This document shows positions 7,524-16,079 of a DNA stretch of 64,000 bases, one piece after another (within the stretch, counting starts at the first letter, position 1; each line of letters begins with the position of its first letter). This DNA comes from Candidatus Riflebacteria bacterium HGW-Riflebacteria-1 (GTDB lineage: Bacteria > Muiribacteriota > Ozemobacteria > Ozemobacterales > Ozemobacteraceae): the NCBI GenBank assembly GCA_002839445.1, contig PGYB01000005.1:62001-126000 (forward strand). The letters are read 5' to 3'. Under the pieces are notes generated by a model. That model ran no database searches. It saw only the letters and a list, made by a program, of their open reading frames with translations, and was not told the DNA's origin. A program made the position numbers and the translations under genes.

Positions 7524-8330
7524 TTATATGAAGTCCGCGGGCTCTTTGCGGTCGACGCAGGTTTTGGCGAGCATTTCGGTAAAACCTTTGACATGTTCTG
7601 ACATTATGATACGGGCGTGGCGGCCGCAAACCTTGATGCAGGCACAGCAGATCGTGCAGAGTTCTGGTGTGGTTTTGTAGCCGTTTTTGTAGAAAATAGC
7701 GCCGGTCGGGCATGCAGGCAGACATTCGCCGCATTTATTACACTTGTTTGGCGCGGTATCAACGTGCGAAGGCGGAATCTCTTTTCGTTCAGGCAGCGGG
7801 AAAGTGCCAGGCAGTGCCAGTGCCGGCATTTTGTCGATAGATTTTAGCGACTGCAGTTTTTTTGCAACCTGTTCGCCGAAAAGCCTGGCTTTTTCCTTGT
7901 CGAGAGCATCAGGCCGGCCTTTGCCAATCGGAAAATCACGGGTTGAATAAGAATGCTCACCAACAAAAGCAGCAGCGGCTATCGGACGAAGACCAAGGCT
8001 GATGGCCGTTTCCCGCAGCTCAATCAGAGCGTCGTCAAAGTTGCGATTGCCGTAAACAGCGACCAATACTGCCGGATTGCCGGCAAACTTGATGCCATTC
8101 AGTCTCTCGATGGCGGTAACTGCGATTCTGCCAGCATAAACCGGCGCGCCGATAATGACGAGATCACCCGCTTCGACGTCGATGAGCGTTTCTTCATAGC
8201 CCGGGTAAGTCAGGTTGTTTTCGACCAGGTGCAGTGGATCTGCGCCTGTTCCTTTGGCGATCGAGGTAACGATTTTTTCTGTGTTGTGCGTGGGTGAATA
8301 AAAGAACTGGCTTACTCGGTTGATCTTCAT
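7524..8330 (-). CDS. Flavodoxin-like protein with two [4Fe-4S] ferredoxin motifs (EFR1 type)
   Basis: This 268-residue cytoplasmic electron carrier or oxidoreductase has an N-terminal flavodoxin fold (FFYSPTHNTEKIV near residue 9 as FMN-phosphate loop; GDLVIIGAPVYAGR near 55). It ends in two four-cysteine motifs (CNKCGECLPACPTGAI near 195 and CTICCACIKVCGRHA near 222). The second motif departs from the classic spacing (CxxCCxCxxxC). This layout matches EFR1-family proteins of unknown substrate. AGGAAG precedes the ATG at 8330. It lies 25 bases after the DUF2225-like gene and probably shares its promoter. Confidence 0.85.
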   Translation of the reverse strand: MKINRVSQFFYSPTHNTEKIVTSIAKGTGADPLHLVENNLTYPGYEETLIDVEAGDLVIIGAPVYAGRIAVTAIERLNGIKFAGNPAVLVAVYGNRNFDDALIELRETAISLGLRPIAAAAFVGEHSYSTRDFPIGKGRPDALDKEKARLFGEQVAKKLQSLKSIDKMPALALPGTFPLPERKEIPPSHVDTAPNKCNKCGECLPACPTGAIFYKNGYKTTPELCTICCACIKVCGRHARIIMSEHVKGFTEMLAKTCVDRKEPADFI

Positions 8331-8355
8331 AGTTTTGGCTTCCTGACTGGTGATT

Positions 8356-9387
8356 CTATTCGGCTGCGGTCATACGTTTTTCTACTTCGACGATCATTTC
8401 TTCAAGAAATGCCGGGCGGCCTTTGATCGCGCGGACCTGTTCGAACCAGGTGCGCGCCTCTTTAAAATCGCCAAGTCGCCGATAAGTTTCGCCGATCAGG
8501 TAGCAGAAACGTGCTTTTAGCTCTTCATCAGTCTCGGTTGCAATGGCGAGCTTGAAATTTTCGATGGCGAGTTTTTGAAAGTGCTGTTCAAGGTCGATTC
8601 CCTTTTTCAGGTCTTCTTCAATCACACTGTCGGTTTCGCTCGCCAGCATCGGGGAAAGGCGCTGCATAGCCTTGAGTGCATCGGGGTTTTCTCCATACAG
8701 TCGAAAAAGAAATACTGCCGCTGTCAGCGCGTCTCTTGCTTCCTGATTCTCGGCCTTTTCCGACATTTTCAGAGCGTCGCGAGCGATGTTTACGCTTTGC
8801 ACAGAAGGGTTTGTGTCGCGTTCCTTGAGTCGTTCAGAAAACGTTGCCTTCATGAATTCATTCATTCTTTGAAAATCACTATCTGACAGTTTCACAAACG
8901 CTTCGCTTCTGACGGCCCATGCTGCGGACAGATATTGATGCGCGATATCGCCGGCCGGGCTGTTTTCGAGCTTGCGTACCTGCGCGATAAGGTCGTATTT
9001 AGCCCAGGCCGGCATGTCAATCTGATCAGTGTAAGAGGCCAGGTCTACTGCCGGTTTAAGTGCTTTTTCCTGCATGATTGCCGCGGTAAAAGTGGCTGGC
9101 ATCTTAGCTTTTGCTTCACTCGAAAAGTCGTCAATATAGCCTGAAAATCCGCATTTCAGACAGGTTGCCGGTCTGATCAGAATCGGTGACGAGCCCATGG
9201 GGCGTTGCATGAAATCAGTGTCGACGCCACCAAAATTGTTGGTCGACATCAGTTGCATGGCGGTGAGACTGTTATCGCAGACCGGGCACTGCAGTTGAAC
9301 GCTGCTGCTGCGTGTGGCAAAAACATTTACGGGCTGCAGCACTACCACAACCAGCAAAATGAGAATAAAATAACGTCTGTTGTTCAT
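8356..9387 (-). CDS. Exported DUF2225-like zinc-ribbon/TPR protein
   Basis: The 343-residue protein starts with a signal peptide (MNNRRYFILILLVVVVLQ, cleavage near VFA). A two-CxxC module follows (QLQCPVCDNSLTAMQ near residue 35; TCLKCGFSGYIDDF near 75), which resembles DUF2225 and may bind zinc or a cluster. The C-terminal half is helical, with TPR-like repeats (IGETYRRLGDFKEARTWFEQV near 310). The frame is open from 9405, but GGAGG lies seven bases before the ATG at 9387, where the signal peptide begins. A second exported protein with a similar head (42996-44936) has ankyrin repeats instead. Role unknown. Confidence 0.75.
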   Translation of the reverse strand: MNNRRYFILILLVVVVLQPVNVFATRSSSVQLQCPVCDNSLTAMQLMSTNNFGGVDTDFMQRPMGSSPILIRPATCLKCGFSGYIDDFSSEAKAKMPATFTAAIMQEKALKPAVDLASYTDQIDMPAWAKYDLIAQVRKLENSPAGDIAHQYLSAAWAVRSEAFVKLSDSDFQRMNEFMKATFSERLKERDTNPSVQSVNIARDALKMSEKAENQEARDALTAAVFLFRLYGENPDALKAMQRLSPMLASETDSVIEEDLKKGIDLEQHFQKLAIENFKLAIATETDEELKARFCYLIGETYRRLGDFKEARTWFEQVRAIKGRPAFLEEMIVEVEKRMTAAE

Positions 9388-9422
9388 AAAAGCCTCCACA
9401 AACATCCTGACTCGTATGCGTA

Positions 9423-9451
9423 AGCTTAGCAGGGCATGCTGGCAAAGTCAA
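9423..9451 (-). promoter_or_regulatory. Promoter of the DUF2225-like/EFR1 operon
   Basis: On the minus strand: TTGACT (9451-9446), a 17-base spacer and TAAGCT (9428-9423), 35 bases before the start codon at 9387. Confidence 0.5.
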
Positions 9452-9653
9452 AAACATCTGGGCCTTGTATCTTCTATGTCGTTTGTCCTTTGCTGTTTTG
9501 CCATCTGCCATTGTCAATTTTAGATTACATTTTGCGAAAAAGATGGTTTACTGTCGTAAGTCGTCTGAAGTGTTGCAAAATGATGCGCTTACTCCCAAAA
9601 ATATCTGAGTATGCTGCTTAGATTATAATGGCGGCAGAAAATTGGAGCCTGAC

Positions 9654-9998
9654 GTGGTCTCATTGCATGAGAAGGATAGTGTTGCTGATACCGTAGAAAC
9701 GCAGACCACTCTGCAAACCCTTTCTGCCGGCCGTGGCTATTTCTGGGTCATATTTCCATTTATGGCGATTCAAACCCTGTTGGCGCTGATAATTAACTTC
9801 TCACGCATTGGCGGCCTCTTTTATCTGCAGCCGGTTGTGTCGGTAATTTTCTGTGTAATGACACTGCAAACAGCCTGGGCAAATACTACTTCGGTTCTTT
9901 CCCGGGCGGTTATGGCTGTTTTGATTATTCTGGCATATTTGCTGGCAACAGCATTTTTCTTTATTACCGCTATTTTTATCGGTGGTCTGCCGGGATGA
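9654..9998 (+). CDS. Three-helix membrane protein, unknown function
   Basis: The 114-residue protein has hydrophobic helices near residues 28-46, 52-74 and 84-110 and no recognised domain. The frame is open from a TTG at 9642. GGAG (9644-9647) sits six bases before the GTG at 9654 and overlaps the earlier codon, so 9654 is chosen. A perfect TATAAT at 9624-9629 lies upstream without a clear -35. The stop overlaps an ATG of the next frame, and the propeller gene probably belongs to the same transcript. Confidence 0.55.
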   Translation: MVSLHEKDSVADTVETQTTLQTLSAGRGYFWVIFPFMAIQTLLALIINFSRIGGLFYLQPVVSVIFCVMTLQTAWANTTSVLSRAVMAVLIILAYLLATAFFFITAIFIGGLPG

Positions 9999-10069
9999 AC
10001 ACGGCAATGCTGCTGCTGGAATGCCGACTGTGGTATAGTAGCTTTTATTCTCAAGCAAGGCGTGGAAAA

Positions 10070-10984
10070 GTGAAAATCAGATTACTGCTTGTCATTACGC
10101 TGCTGGCGTTAGCCGTCGGCGTTTCTGCCCAAGAAATACCGGCCGGAATACTCTTTGTCGGCGTCAGAAATGAAACCTCAGATATCTATCTGTGGCAGCC
10201 TGATGGCGATTCTGGCGTAGTTACTGCTTTAACAAAAACCCCGCAAAAAGAGGGTAATGCTTGCTGGTGGCCTCGCAAAGGCCTTATTCTGGCTTCCCGC
10301 GAATTTTCTGAAAATCATTATGGCCTGGTTGCCATAAATGACAGTCTCGAAACAATATGGCAGCTGGAAGATCCCCTGGGCAGCCTGGGCTGGCCGGTGC
10401 CGTCGCCGTGGGATGACCGTATTCTTTGCGTCAGAGGCATGAGCGATGGATTTGTGCAGACTGGCGTGGTTAGCTTTCCAGATGGTGGATTTGAGCCGTT
10501 TGAGTTTCAGGGACTTGCCGGCGGGCAGCTTTCCTGGCTGTCGCCTGATCGGGTAATGCTCTCGCGGGTTACTGCTGAAGGCTTTGTTCTTACTCACCGC
10601 GATCTTAATGCCGGCAATGAAGAAGCCATTGTGAGTGGCGGCCAGAACTGGCAGAGCCATGCTAACCAGAAGAGCGGCCGCATGTATTTTGTGCGCAGAG
10701 TCGGTCAGATCAGCAGCATTTTTGAGCTTTTCAAAGATACGCAGAGTCGCTGGCAATATGAAAATCTGACCAATGCGCGCACCTATGACTGGCAGCCTGC
10801 AACAAGCCCCGACGGCAGCACACTGATTTACCGCTCGCTGCGTGATGGCAGGTTTGCCACGATTATTCGCGACCTGGCAGGCGGCGCAGAAAAACAGGTC
10901 GATCTCGGCGACTTTGCGCAAGTGTTTTTCCCGACTATTCTTGAACCTGCTGATGTTGAGCGTCTGATCGCTGGCCGCGAATGA
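10070..10984 (+). CDS. Exported TolB/WD40-like beta-propeller protein
   Basis: The protein has about 304 residues. The signal peptide MKIRLLLVITLLALAVGVSA ends before QEIP. Repeated blade-like segments follow: ILFVGVRNETSDIYLWQPDGD near residue 25, SPDRVMLSRV mid-protein and SPDGSTLIYRSLRDGRFATI near 265. These resemble TolB-type PD40 propeller repeats. The frame is open from an ATG at 9995 that overlaps the previous stop, but that start would bury the signal peptide. The GTG at 10070, nine bases after AAGG, fits export better. A six- or seven-bladed periplasmic binding or scaffold protein is likely; the partner is unknown. Confidence 0.6.
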   Translation: MKIRLLLVITLLALAVGVSAQEIPAGILFVGVRNETSDIYLWQPDGDSGVVTALTKTPQKEGNACWWPRKGLILASREFSENHYGLVAINDSLETIWQLEDPLGSLGWPVPSPWDDRILCVRGMSDGFVQTGVVSFPDGGFEPFEFQGLAGGQLSWLSPDRVMLSRVTAEGFVLTHRDLNAGNEEAIVSGGQNWQSHANQKSGRMYFVRRVGQISSIFELFKDTQSRWQYENLTNARTYDWQPATSPDGSTLIYRSLRDGRFATIIRDLAGGAEKQVDLGDFAQVFFPTILEPADVERLIAGRE

Positions 10985-10990
10985 TGGCAC

Positions 10991-11803
10991 ATGTTTGATA
11001 TCAAGCCCATTGGCACTTTCAGATGTGCCCACGATTATCATCAGGAGCAGCCCATGCAGGGCGTGCTATCTGAGGCCGATGGCTACATTGAGCTCGAAAA
11101 GGGCTTTAACTACGAGCAGGGCCTCAAGGATCTCAATGGTTTTGAATACATCTGGGTGCTGTTTGTTTTTCATCTCAACAGAAACTGGAAGCCGCTTACT
11201 AACCCGCCATACTCTGATGGAAAGGGCAAAAAGGGAGTCTTTGCGACGCGCTCGCCCTATCGCCCAAACCCTGTCGGCATGAGCTGTGTGCGTCTTGATC
11301 GTGTTGACGGCAACCGGGTTTATATCAGCGGATCAGACCTGTTGAATAACACGCCGGTCATTGATATAAAGCCATATATTGCTGATTTTGACAGCTTTCC
11401 GACTGCCCGGCGCGGCTGGCTCGACAATGTTGTCAAAGATGCTTTTGCTGTTGTCTACGAAGATTCTGCCGCTGCAAAAGCCGCTTATCTCAAGAGGCAT
11501 GGCGTTGATCTGCGTGGTGTTATCAACAGTCAGTTGAGCCACAACCCACATGATCAGACGCGAAACAAGTATATCAAGAGCGCTGAGGGTCTCATGCTGA
11601 GATTCAAGTCGTGGCGCGTGCTGTTTAATGTTGCCGAAAAGACAGTGATCATAAAAGATATTCGCTCTGGTTACACCAGCTTTGCCAGTCTGCTCGGCAA
11701 CGATACCGCAGCTGACATCAGGGTTCATCAGCTTTTTGCGCGTCATTTTAAGCAACTAATCAGGCCGCCAGACTGTACCGATAGTTCAGACCGGGCTGAG
11801 TAA
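10991..11803 (+). CDS. trmO: tRNA m6t6A37 methyltransferase TrmO (TsaA family)
   Basis: It probably methylates N6-threonylcarbamoyl-adenosine at position 37 of tRNA-Thr. The family core is clear: FDIKPIGTF near residue 2, LNGFEYIWVLFVFH near 48, the ATRSPYRPNPVGMS signature near 85 and DLLNNTPVIDIKPYI near 118. At 270 residues it has a C-terminal extension beyond the 150-residue core, as in E. coli TrmO. No ribosome site is obvious, and the start lies six bases after the propeller gene, so translation may be coupled. Confidence 0.85.
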   Translation: MFDIKPIGTFRCAHDYHQEQPMQGVLSEADGYIELEKGFNYEQGLKDLNGFEYIWVLFVFHLNRNWKPLTNPPYSDGKGKKGVFATRSPYRPNPVGMSCVRLDRVDGNRVYISGSDLLNNTPVIDIKPYIADFDSFPTARRGWLDNVVKDAFAVVYEDSAAAKAAYLKRHGVDLRGVINSQLSHNPHDQTRNKYIKSAEGLMLRFKSWRVLFNVAEKTVIIKDIRSGYTSFASLLGNDTAADIRVHQLFARHFKQLIRPPDCTDSSDRAE

Positions 11804-11880
11804 ATAGAAGCTGGTTTTCAAGCTTAGCCAGTAATAACGCGACTCACAAAAGAGCCGTCTAATGGCAGACACTGAATTTG

Positions 11881-11909
11881 TTGATGTACACGATAAACGA
11901 TGTTAATAT
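11881..11909 (+). promoter_or_regulatory. Promoter of the repeat lipoprotein
   Basis: TTGATG (11881-11886), 17 bases, TAATAT (11904-11909). RNA would start near 11916, with AAAGGAAA and the ATG at 11945 following. Confidence 0.5.
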
Positions 11910-11944
11910 CATGGCCTGTTCTTATTTTAAGTAAAGGAAATGTT

Positions 11945-12472
11945 ATGAAAATCATCAATAGAATTCTTTTTGTTTCTCTTCTGGCCGGAACCATTATCGC
12001 TGTTGGCTGTGGCAATGAACCTGCCGCACCGCAGGCCCAGCCTTCAGCTGTTGAATCAGCAGATGTTAAGCCTGCCGACGTGAAAATCGATGGCGGCGCA
12101 GCTGGCACTAATATAAGTCTGCCCGGCGGCATAAATATACAGACCGGCGAAGGTGGAGCCAAGGTTGATATGCCAGGAATCAAAATTGACACTACTGAGG
12201 GCGGTTCCAAGGTCAGTCTGCCGGGTATCGAAGTCAGCACCGAAGGCGACAAATCTACCGTAAATATGCCGGGGCTGAGCGTTACCGGTGATGGTACCGA
12301 CAGCAACGTAAGCGTTGGCGAAATCAAGGTGAACACCGATGGCACCGACAGCAACGTCACTGTTGGCGACATGAAAATTGAAGTAAAAGACGGCGAAACT
12401 ACCATACAGACACCAGACAGCGCTACTGAAGAGCACACTGCCGATGATGGTCATGATCATGATGCCCATTGA
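11945..12472 (+). CDS. Repeat lipoprotein with His-rich tail
   Basis: This 175-residue predicted lipoprotein has signal MKIINRILFVSLLAGTIIAV and lipobox AVGC near residue 21. An Ala/Pro-rich linker leads into five or so degenerate beta-strand repeats of about 18 residues built on G-x-KV-x-LPGI-x-V and TDSNV-x-VG-x-IKV. Such low-complexity strands suggest a beta-helix or beta-solenoid. The C-terminus is DDGHDHDAH, likely to bind a divalent metal such as zinc, nickel or copper. AAGGAAA precedes the ATG. No family is recognised. Confidence 0.7.
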   Translation: MKIINRILFVSLLAGTIIAVGCGNEPAAPQAQPSAVESADVKPADVKIDGGAAGTNISLPGGINIQTGEGGAKVDMPGIKIDTTEGGSKVSLPGIEVSTEGDKSTVNMPGLSVTGDGTDSNVSVGEIKVNTDGTDSNVTVGDMKIEVKDGETTIQTPDSATEEHTADDGHDHDAH

Positions 12473-12511
12473 TCTTGATGCGCATGAAAACGCTGTAGAG
12501 CGTTCAGAATA

Positions 12512-13627
12512 ATGCAGATCAGGCCATTCGAGCTCGAGCGCTATTTTGCCAGACATGAATTTTCGGCAAAATATCTGCTCGGCTCGAGTGATCCTGAGGC
12601 CATGAGCGTTGCTGATCTGCTGGCCTTCGAGCCGCGCAGCGAAGAAGAACTGAAAAAGGTCTGGCTCGGTTATACCGAGAGTCTGGGCGATCCGGCTTTG
12701 CGCCGCGATATCGCCAGTTTGTATGAGTCGATCTCTCCCGAAAATGTATTGGTGTTTACCGGTGCCGAAGAACCAATTTTTGCGTTCATGCACGCGGTTC
12801 TTGAGCCCGGAGATCATCTGATCGTGCATTTTCCTGGGTATCAGTCGCATTATTCAGTAGCGCAGTCGCGTGGCATAGAAGTTTCACACTGGCATGGCAA
12901 CCCCAACCGCAATTGGGCACCAGACATGGCTGAGTTGCCAGAGTTGCTAAGAAACAACACCAGAGCGATACTGATCTGCACTCCGCATAATCCGACCGGT
13001 TACCTGTTTGACCGGTCGTCATGGCAGCAGATAATCGAAATTGCGCGCAAACGTGGTCTGTACCTGTTTTGTGACGAAGTTTACCGTGGCTCAGAACACG
13101 ACGCAGCCGACCGTCTGCCGCATCTGGCCGATCATTACGAAAAAGGCATTTCGTTGAATTGTCTGAGCAAGAACTGCGGCCTTGCTGGCCTTAGAACCGG
13201 CTGGATAGCGACGAAAGATCGCGACATTTACAACCGGCTGGCGACTTTCAAGGATTATCTGACGATTTGCAATTGCGCGCCGGGCGAATACCTTGCCGGA
13301 ATAGCAGTTCGCCACATGCCGCAAATTTTTGAACAGCAGCGGGTTCGCCTCGTAAGCAATCTCAATTTGCTCGCCGGATTTTTTGCCCGCCACACAGATC
13401 TGTTCAGCTGGCAGCGCCCACGCGCCGGCACCGTCACCTTTCCGCGTTATCTTGGCAGCAGCGCACTCGAGTTCTGCGACCGGCTGGTAGCAGAAGCTGG
13501 CATCATGCTGATTCCCGGCACTTTTTTCGATATGCCCGGAGAATATCTGCGCTTTGGCTACGGCCGCGCCAGCTTTGCCGAGTCTCTTGCCAGGCTTGAA
13601 GATTATTTGTCGCGCCGGGTTGGCTGA
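12512..13627 (+). CDS. PLP-dependent aminotransferase, class I/II
   Basis: This 371-residue fold-type I aminotransferase has the Asn-Pro loop CTPHNPTGYL near residue 150, the cofactor Asp-Tyr in LFCDEVYRG near 185, the Schiff-base lysine in SLNCLSKNCGLAGLRTGW near 215 and the terminal substrate Arg in YLRFGYGRA near 350. The N-terminal LGYTESLGDPALRRDIASLY also fits. The active-site lysine follows CLS rather than the usual S-F/L-S-K. Amino donor and acceptor cannot be told. It has no clear Shine-Dalgarno, starts 39 bases after the lipoprotein gene and is convergent with a TPR gene. Confidence 0.85.
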   Translation: MQIRPFELERYFARHEFSAKYLLGSSDPEAMSVADLLAFEPRSEEELKKVWLGYTESLGDPALRRDIASLYESISPENVLVFTGAEEPIFAFMHAVLEPGDHLIVHFPGYQSHYSVAQSRGIEVSHWHGNPNRNWAPDMAELPELLRNNTRAILICTPHNPTGYLFDRSSWQQIIEIARKRGLYLFCDEVYRGSEHDAADRLPHLADHYEKGISLNCLSKNCGLAGLRTGWIATKDRDIYNRLATFKDYLTICNCAPGEYLAGIAVRHMPQIFEQQRVRLVSNLNLLAGFFARHTDLFSWQRPRAGTVTFPRYLGSSALEFCDRLVAEAGIMLIPGTFFDMPGEYLRFGYGRASFAESLARLEDYLSRRVG

Positions 13628-13651
13628 AATGTAATGCCCGCCTGGGCAGCT

Positions 13652-14503
13652 TCAATCCTGCTTTACTGAACCAGTTTTCGGCTGCTTTTTCAGTTGCTCA
13701 AGGCGGCTGATGACCGGCGCGATCTCTGACTCTGGAATTTTTTTCTGTCGGGCAAATTTCACGTAACGCCGGTATAGATCCAGCGCATCAGCATGACGCC
13801 CTACTCTAAGATAAGCGTCGCCGAGGTGCCGCAAAACAGATGGCAATTCGGGCTTCCAATGAGCGGCAACCTTGTATTCGGCAATGGCTTCGTCGTAACG
13901 TTTGAGATTGTAAAGAGCGTTGCCCTTGCTGATCTTGCCGCTGGTGCTCAGGTTGTGGCCCATCAGACTGTAATACTTGAGAGCCTCGGCAGAATTGCCC
14001 TCGTCAAGATAGATATTGCCAAGATAGGTGCAGGCCATCATGTGAGGTGAATCGCCTTGCACCGCACGACGAAGCGTTTTTTTTGCCTCATCACGCCGAT
14101 TCATCGCCAGATACAGCTTGGCAATATCAAACAATGCGCCGGCATGACTGGGCCCGGTAACTATTCTTACTTTGCCCTTCTGATTTTGCCGGGAAGCTGC
14201 TGGCTCAGGTATCAGCGCCAGCGCTTTTTCGAGCGCCAGCAGGGCTTCATCGGTCTTACCATGTGATTCCAGCAGCGTCGCACGCGTTTGCCAGAGACCC
14301 GGACTGCCAGGGTTCCTCGCAATATCCGCGTCAATCTGCTTTAAAGTTGATTCGAGCGGAAAGTTATCCCTGAAAAAATCGTCCATGGTTTCCGGCGGTT
14401 CAGAAGTCTTCTGGGCAAACAACTGCGCATAGCAGAATATCGCGATAATCAGCAGAAAAGCCACTCGCAAATTTCCAGAAAAACCAGATACTTTCTTCGC
14501 CAC
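13652..14503 (-). CDS. Membrane-anchored or exported TPR protein
   Basis: The 283-residue protein starts with a basic segment and a hydrophobic helix (VAFLLIIAIFCYAQLFAQ, about residues 14-31). TPR repeats follow across 60-265, for example LYLAMNRRDEAKKTLRRAV, YLGNIYLDEGNSAEALKYY and HLGDAYLRVGRHADALDLY. TPRs mediate protein-protein contacts, probably on the periplasmic side here. The frame is open from 14533, but AGGAG lies nine bases before the GTG at 14503. Partner unknown. Confidence 0.75.
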   Translation of the reverse strand: MAKKVSGFSGNLRVAFLLIIAIFCYAQLFAQKTSEPPETMDDFFRDNFPLESTLKQIDADIARNPGSPGLWQTRATLLESHGKTDEALLALEKALALIPEPAASRQNQKGKVRIVTGPSHAGALFDIAKLYLAMNRRDEAKKTLRRAVQGDSPHMMACTYLGNIYLDEGNSAEALKYYSLMGHNLSTSGKISKGNALYNLKRYDEAIAEYKVAAHWKPELPSVLRHLGDAYLRVGRHADALDLYRRYVKFARQKKIPESEIAPVISRLEQLKKQPKTGSVKQD

Positions 14504-14683
14504 TGCTTTCTCTCCTGTCAGCTCGGTTAGCAACCAAGCAGCACTAGAGCTGCCTGCCAGCTATTGCCAAGCAAATTTGTTGATCTGACAGAATTTTAAC
14601 ACGACAGCAAATGGCTTCTAAACAAATATGATGCGCCTTTTGGTCGGCGATTTTAAATTGCCGACTTCACATGTGATAAAGGG

Positions 14684-15814
14684 CTAATCAGCGGTTACAG
14701 AATACGACTGATTGGTAAGACCCCCGACCGATATGTTGATATAGACGAGCTGTGAAGCCCATAACTTGTCGGGTACTGGCCAGGTAAATGTAATGCCTGT
14801 ATCGGACCAGCTAGTTATGATTGGTGTATAGTATTTGTTGCTTTCGTCAATGAGTTGCAAGCTCTTGGTGACTTGATCATCAGACGAACCAAAGTGATTG
14901 CCGCTTATGCTTACAACATCGCCATTGCCAACATCGGTAAATGATGACTGAGGACTGGTTATTTCGGGGGCGGCGACGGTGAATGAGTTATTTACCTGTC
15001 TTCCGCCGGCGGTCAGTGTCAGAGTTTTCCAGCCGGCAGAATTAACCTGTGGCACGCGAAACTCAACCCTGGTGTCCAGCCAGCTGACGATCTGGGCTGT
15101 GTAACCGCCAACTGTTATCGTTCCCTGGTTTTGGCCGAATGCCTGACCGGTGATGATGACGCGGGCGCCGATGTTATCGATGCTAGGGCTGACATTATTG
15201 ATGGTTGGCGCGGCCAGATTAAAAGAGTAACTGTTTGAATAGCGGGAAGCATCAAGCCAGACAACGACCGAAACCGCGCCTGAGTTTGAGCTTGAAAAAT
15301 CAGGTACTGTGCAGGTGATGCTGTTGTTGTTCCAGTTTTTGATAGCTGCAGTAGAGCTGTTGAAGGTCACATAGCATCCAGTGTTAAAAGATCCAAAATA
15401 CTGGCCGGAAATAGTTACCTCTGACCCTATGGCGGCGGGAGAGGGCGAAATAGAAGAGATCGACGGGTTGCTCAGGTTAAAAACCATGCTCGCGTTTGAA
15501 TACACGCCGTTGACCACAACCACAAAATTACCATTGTTGGGTGCGCTGTCTGGCACTTTCAAGCTTATCTGATTGTCAGACCAGGTAATCGGAACAACGG
15601 TTACACCAGCGTAGCTGACGATACTGGTGCTCTGTACCAGGCCAAAGTTGCTGCCGCTGATGGTGACAAGAGTACCCGGTCCGCCGCTGGCTGGAAATAT
15701 CGAAGTTACCGTCGGCCCGGAAACGACGCTGACAGGTTTGCTCGACCCGCCGCTGCTGCAGCCAAAGATCAGTGTGCAAGCCAGGATCATTAAAAACAGT
15801 ATTTTTTTGTTCAT
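14684..15814 (-). CDS. IPT/TIG-repeat lipoprotein
   Basis: The 376-residue predicted surface lipoprotein has signal MNKKILFLMILACTLIFGC with lipobox IFGC and a Gly/Ser linker. Four tandem IPT/TIG immunoglobulin-like domains follow, each opening with a phrase like ISSISPSPAAIGSEVTISGQ and containing G-x-x-F-G. The start at 15814 lacks a Shine-Dalgarno. A TTGACG-17-TATAAT promoter ends seven bases before the ATG, so the mRNA is probably leaderless. The function may be adhesion or structural; this is inference. Confidence 0.8.
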   Translation of the reverse strand: MNKKILFLMILACTLIFGCSSGGSSKPVSVVSGPTVTSIFPASGGPGTLVTISGSNFGLVQSTSIVSYAGVTVVPITWSDNQISLKVPDSAPNNGNFVVVVNGVYSNASMVFNLSNPSISSISPSPAAIGSEVTISGQYFGSFNTGCYVTFNSSTAAIKNWNNNSITCTVPDFSSSNSGAVSVVVWLDASRYSNSYSFNLAAPTINNVSPSIDNIGARVIITGQAFGQNQGTITVGGYTAQIVSWLDTRVEFRVPQVNSAGWKTLTLTAGGRQVNNSFTVAAPEITSPQSSFTDVGNGDVVSISGNHFGSSDDQVTKSLQLIDESNKYYTPIITSWSDTGITFTWPVPDKLWASQLVYINISVGGLTNQSYSVTAD

Positions 15815-15821
15815 AGTAGTG

Positions 15822-15850
15822 ATTATAAGCGGATTCTGGCAAGTCGTCAA
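15822..15850 (-). promoter_or_regulatory. Strong promoter giving a leaderless mRNA for the IPT/TIG lipoprotein
   Basis: On the minus strand: TTGACG (15850-15845), a 17-base spacer and a perfect TATAAT (15827-15822). Only seven bases separate the -10 box from the ATG at 15814, so RNA should begin at or within a base or two of the start codon. Confidence 0.65.
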
Positions 15851-15887
15851 TGGTTACTTGCCTATCTGTACCGCCTTGGCGCGAATT

Positions 15888-15911
15888 AATTGTAAAGCTT
15901 GCTTTACAATT
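15888..15911. promoter_or_regulatory. 24-base palindrome between the lipoprotein and MscS genes
   Basis: AATTGTAAAGC, two bases, then GCTTTACAATT: a perfect 11-base inverted repeat with almost no loop. This suits a dimeric repressor better than an RNA hairpin. It lies 38 bases upstream of the lipoprotein's -35 box. A similar TTGTGTAAA/TTTACACAA repeat follows the MscS gene. Confidence 0.5.
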
Positions 15912-16079
15912 GAGTTGTCGGCCAGGGGATTAATAATAATGGCCCTGGCGCTGTACTGGCATTTGCAGCGTTGTTGGCGGCAACAACTGTTTTAACAAGA
16001 GTTTTCAGATTGCGGGGAAACGAGGTTTGCATCTGCCCGCCCGCTGTGTTAGTTTTAATAAAAATTTCCCGAGGAAGCT

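Noticed and set aside
9995..10069. N-terminal extension of the propeller protein from the ATGA overlap
   Set aside because: It would place 25 residues before a clear signal peptide; the GTG at 10070 with AAGG fits better.
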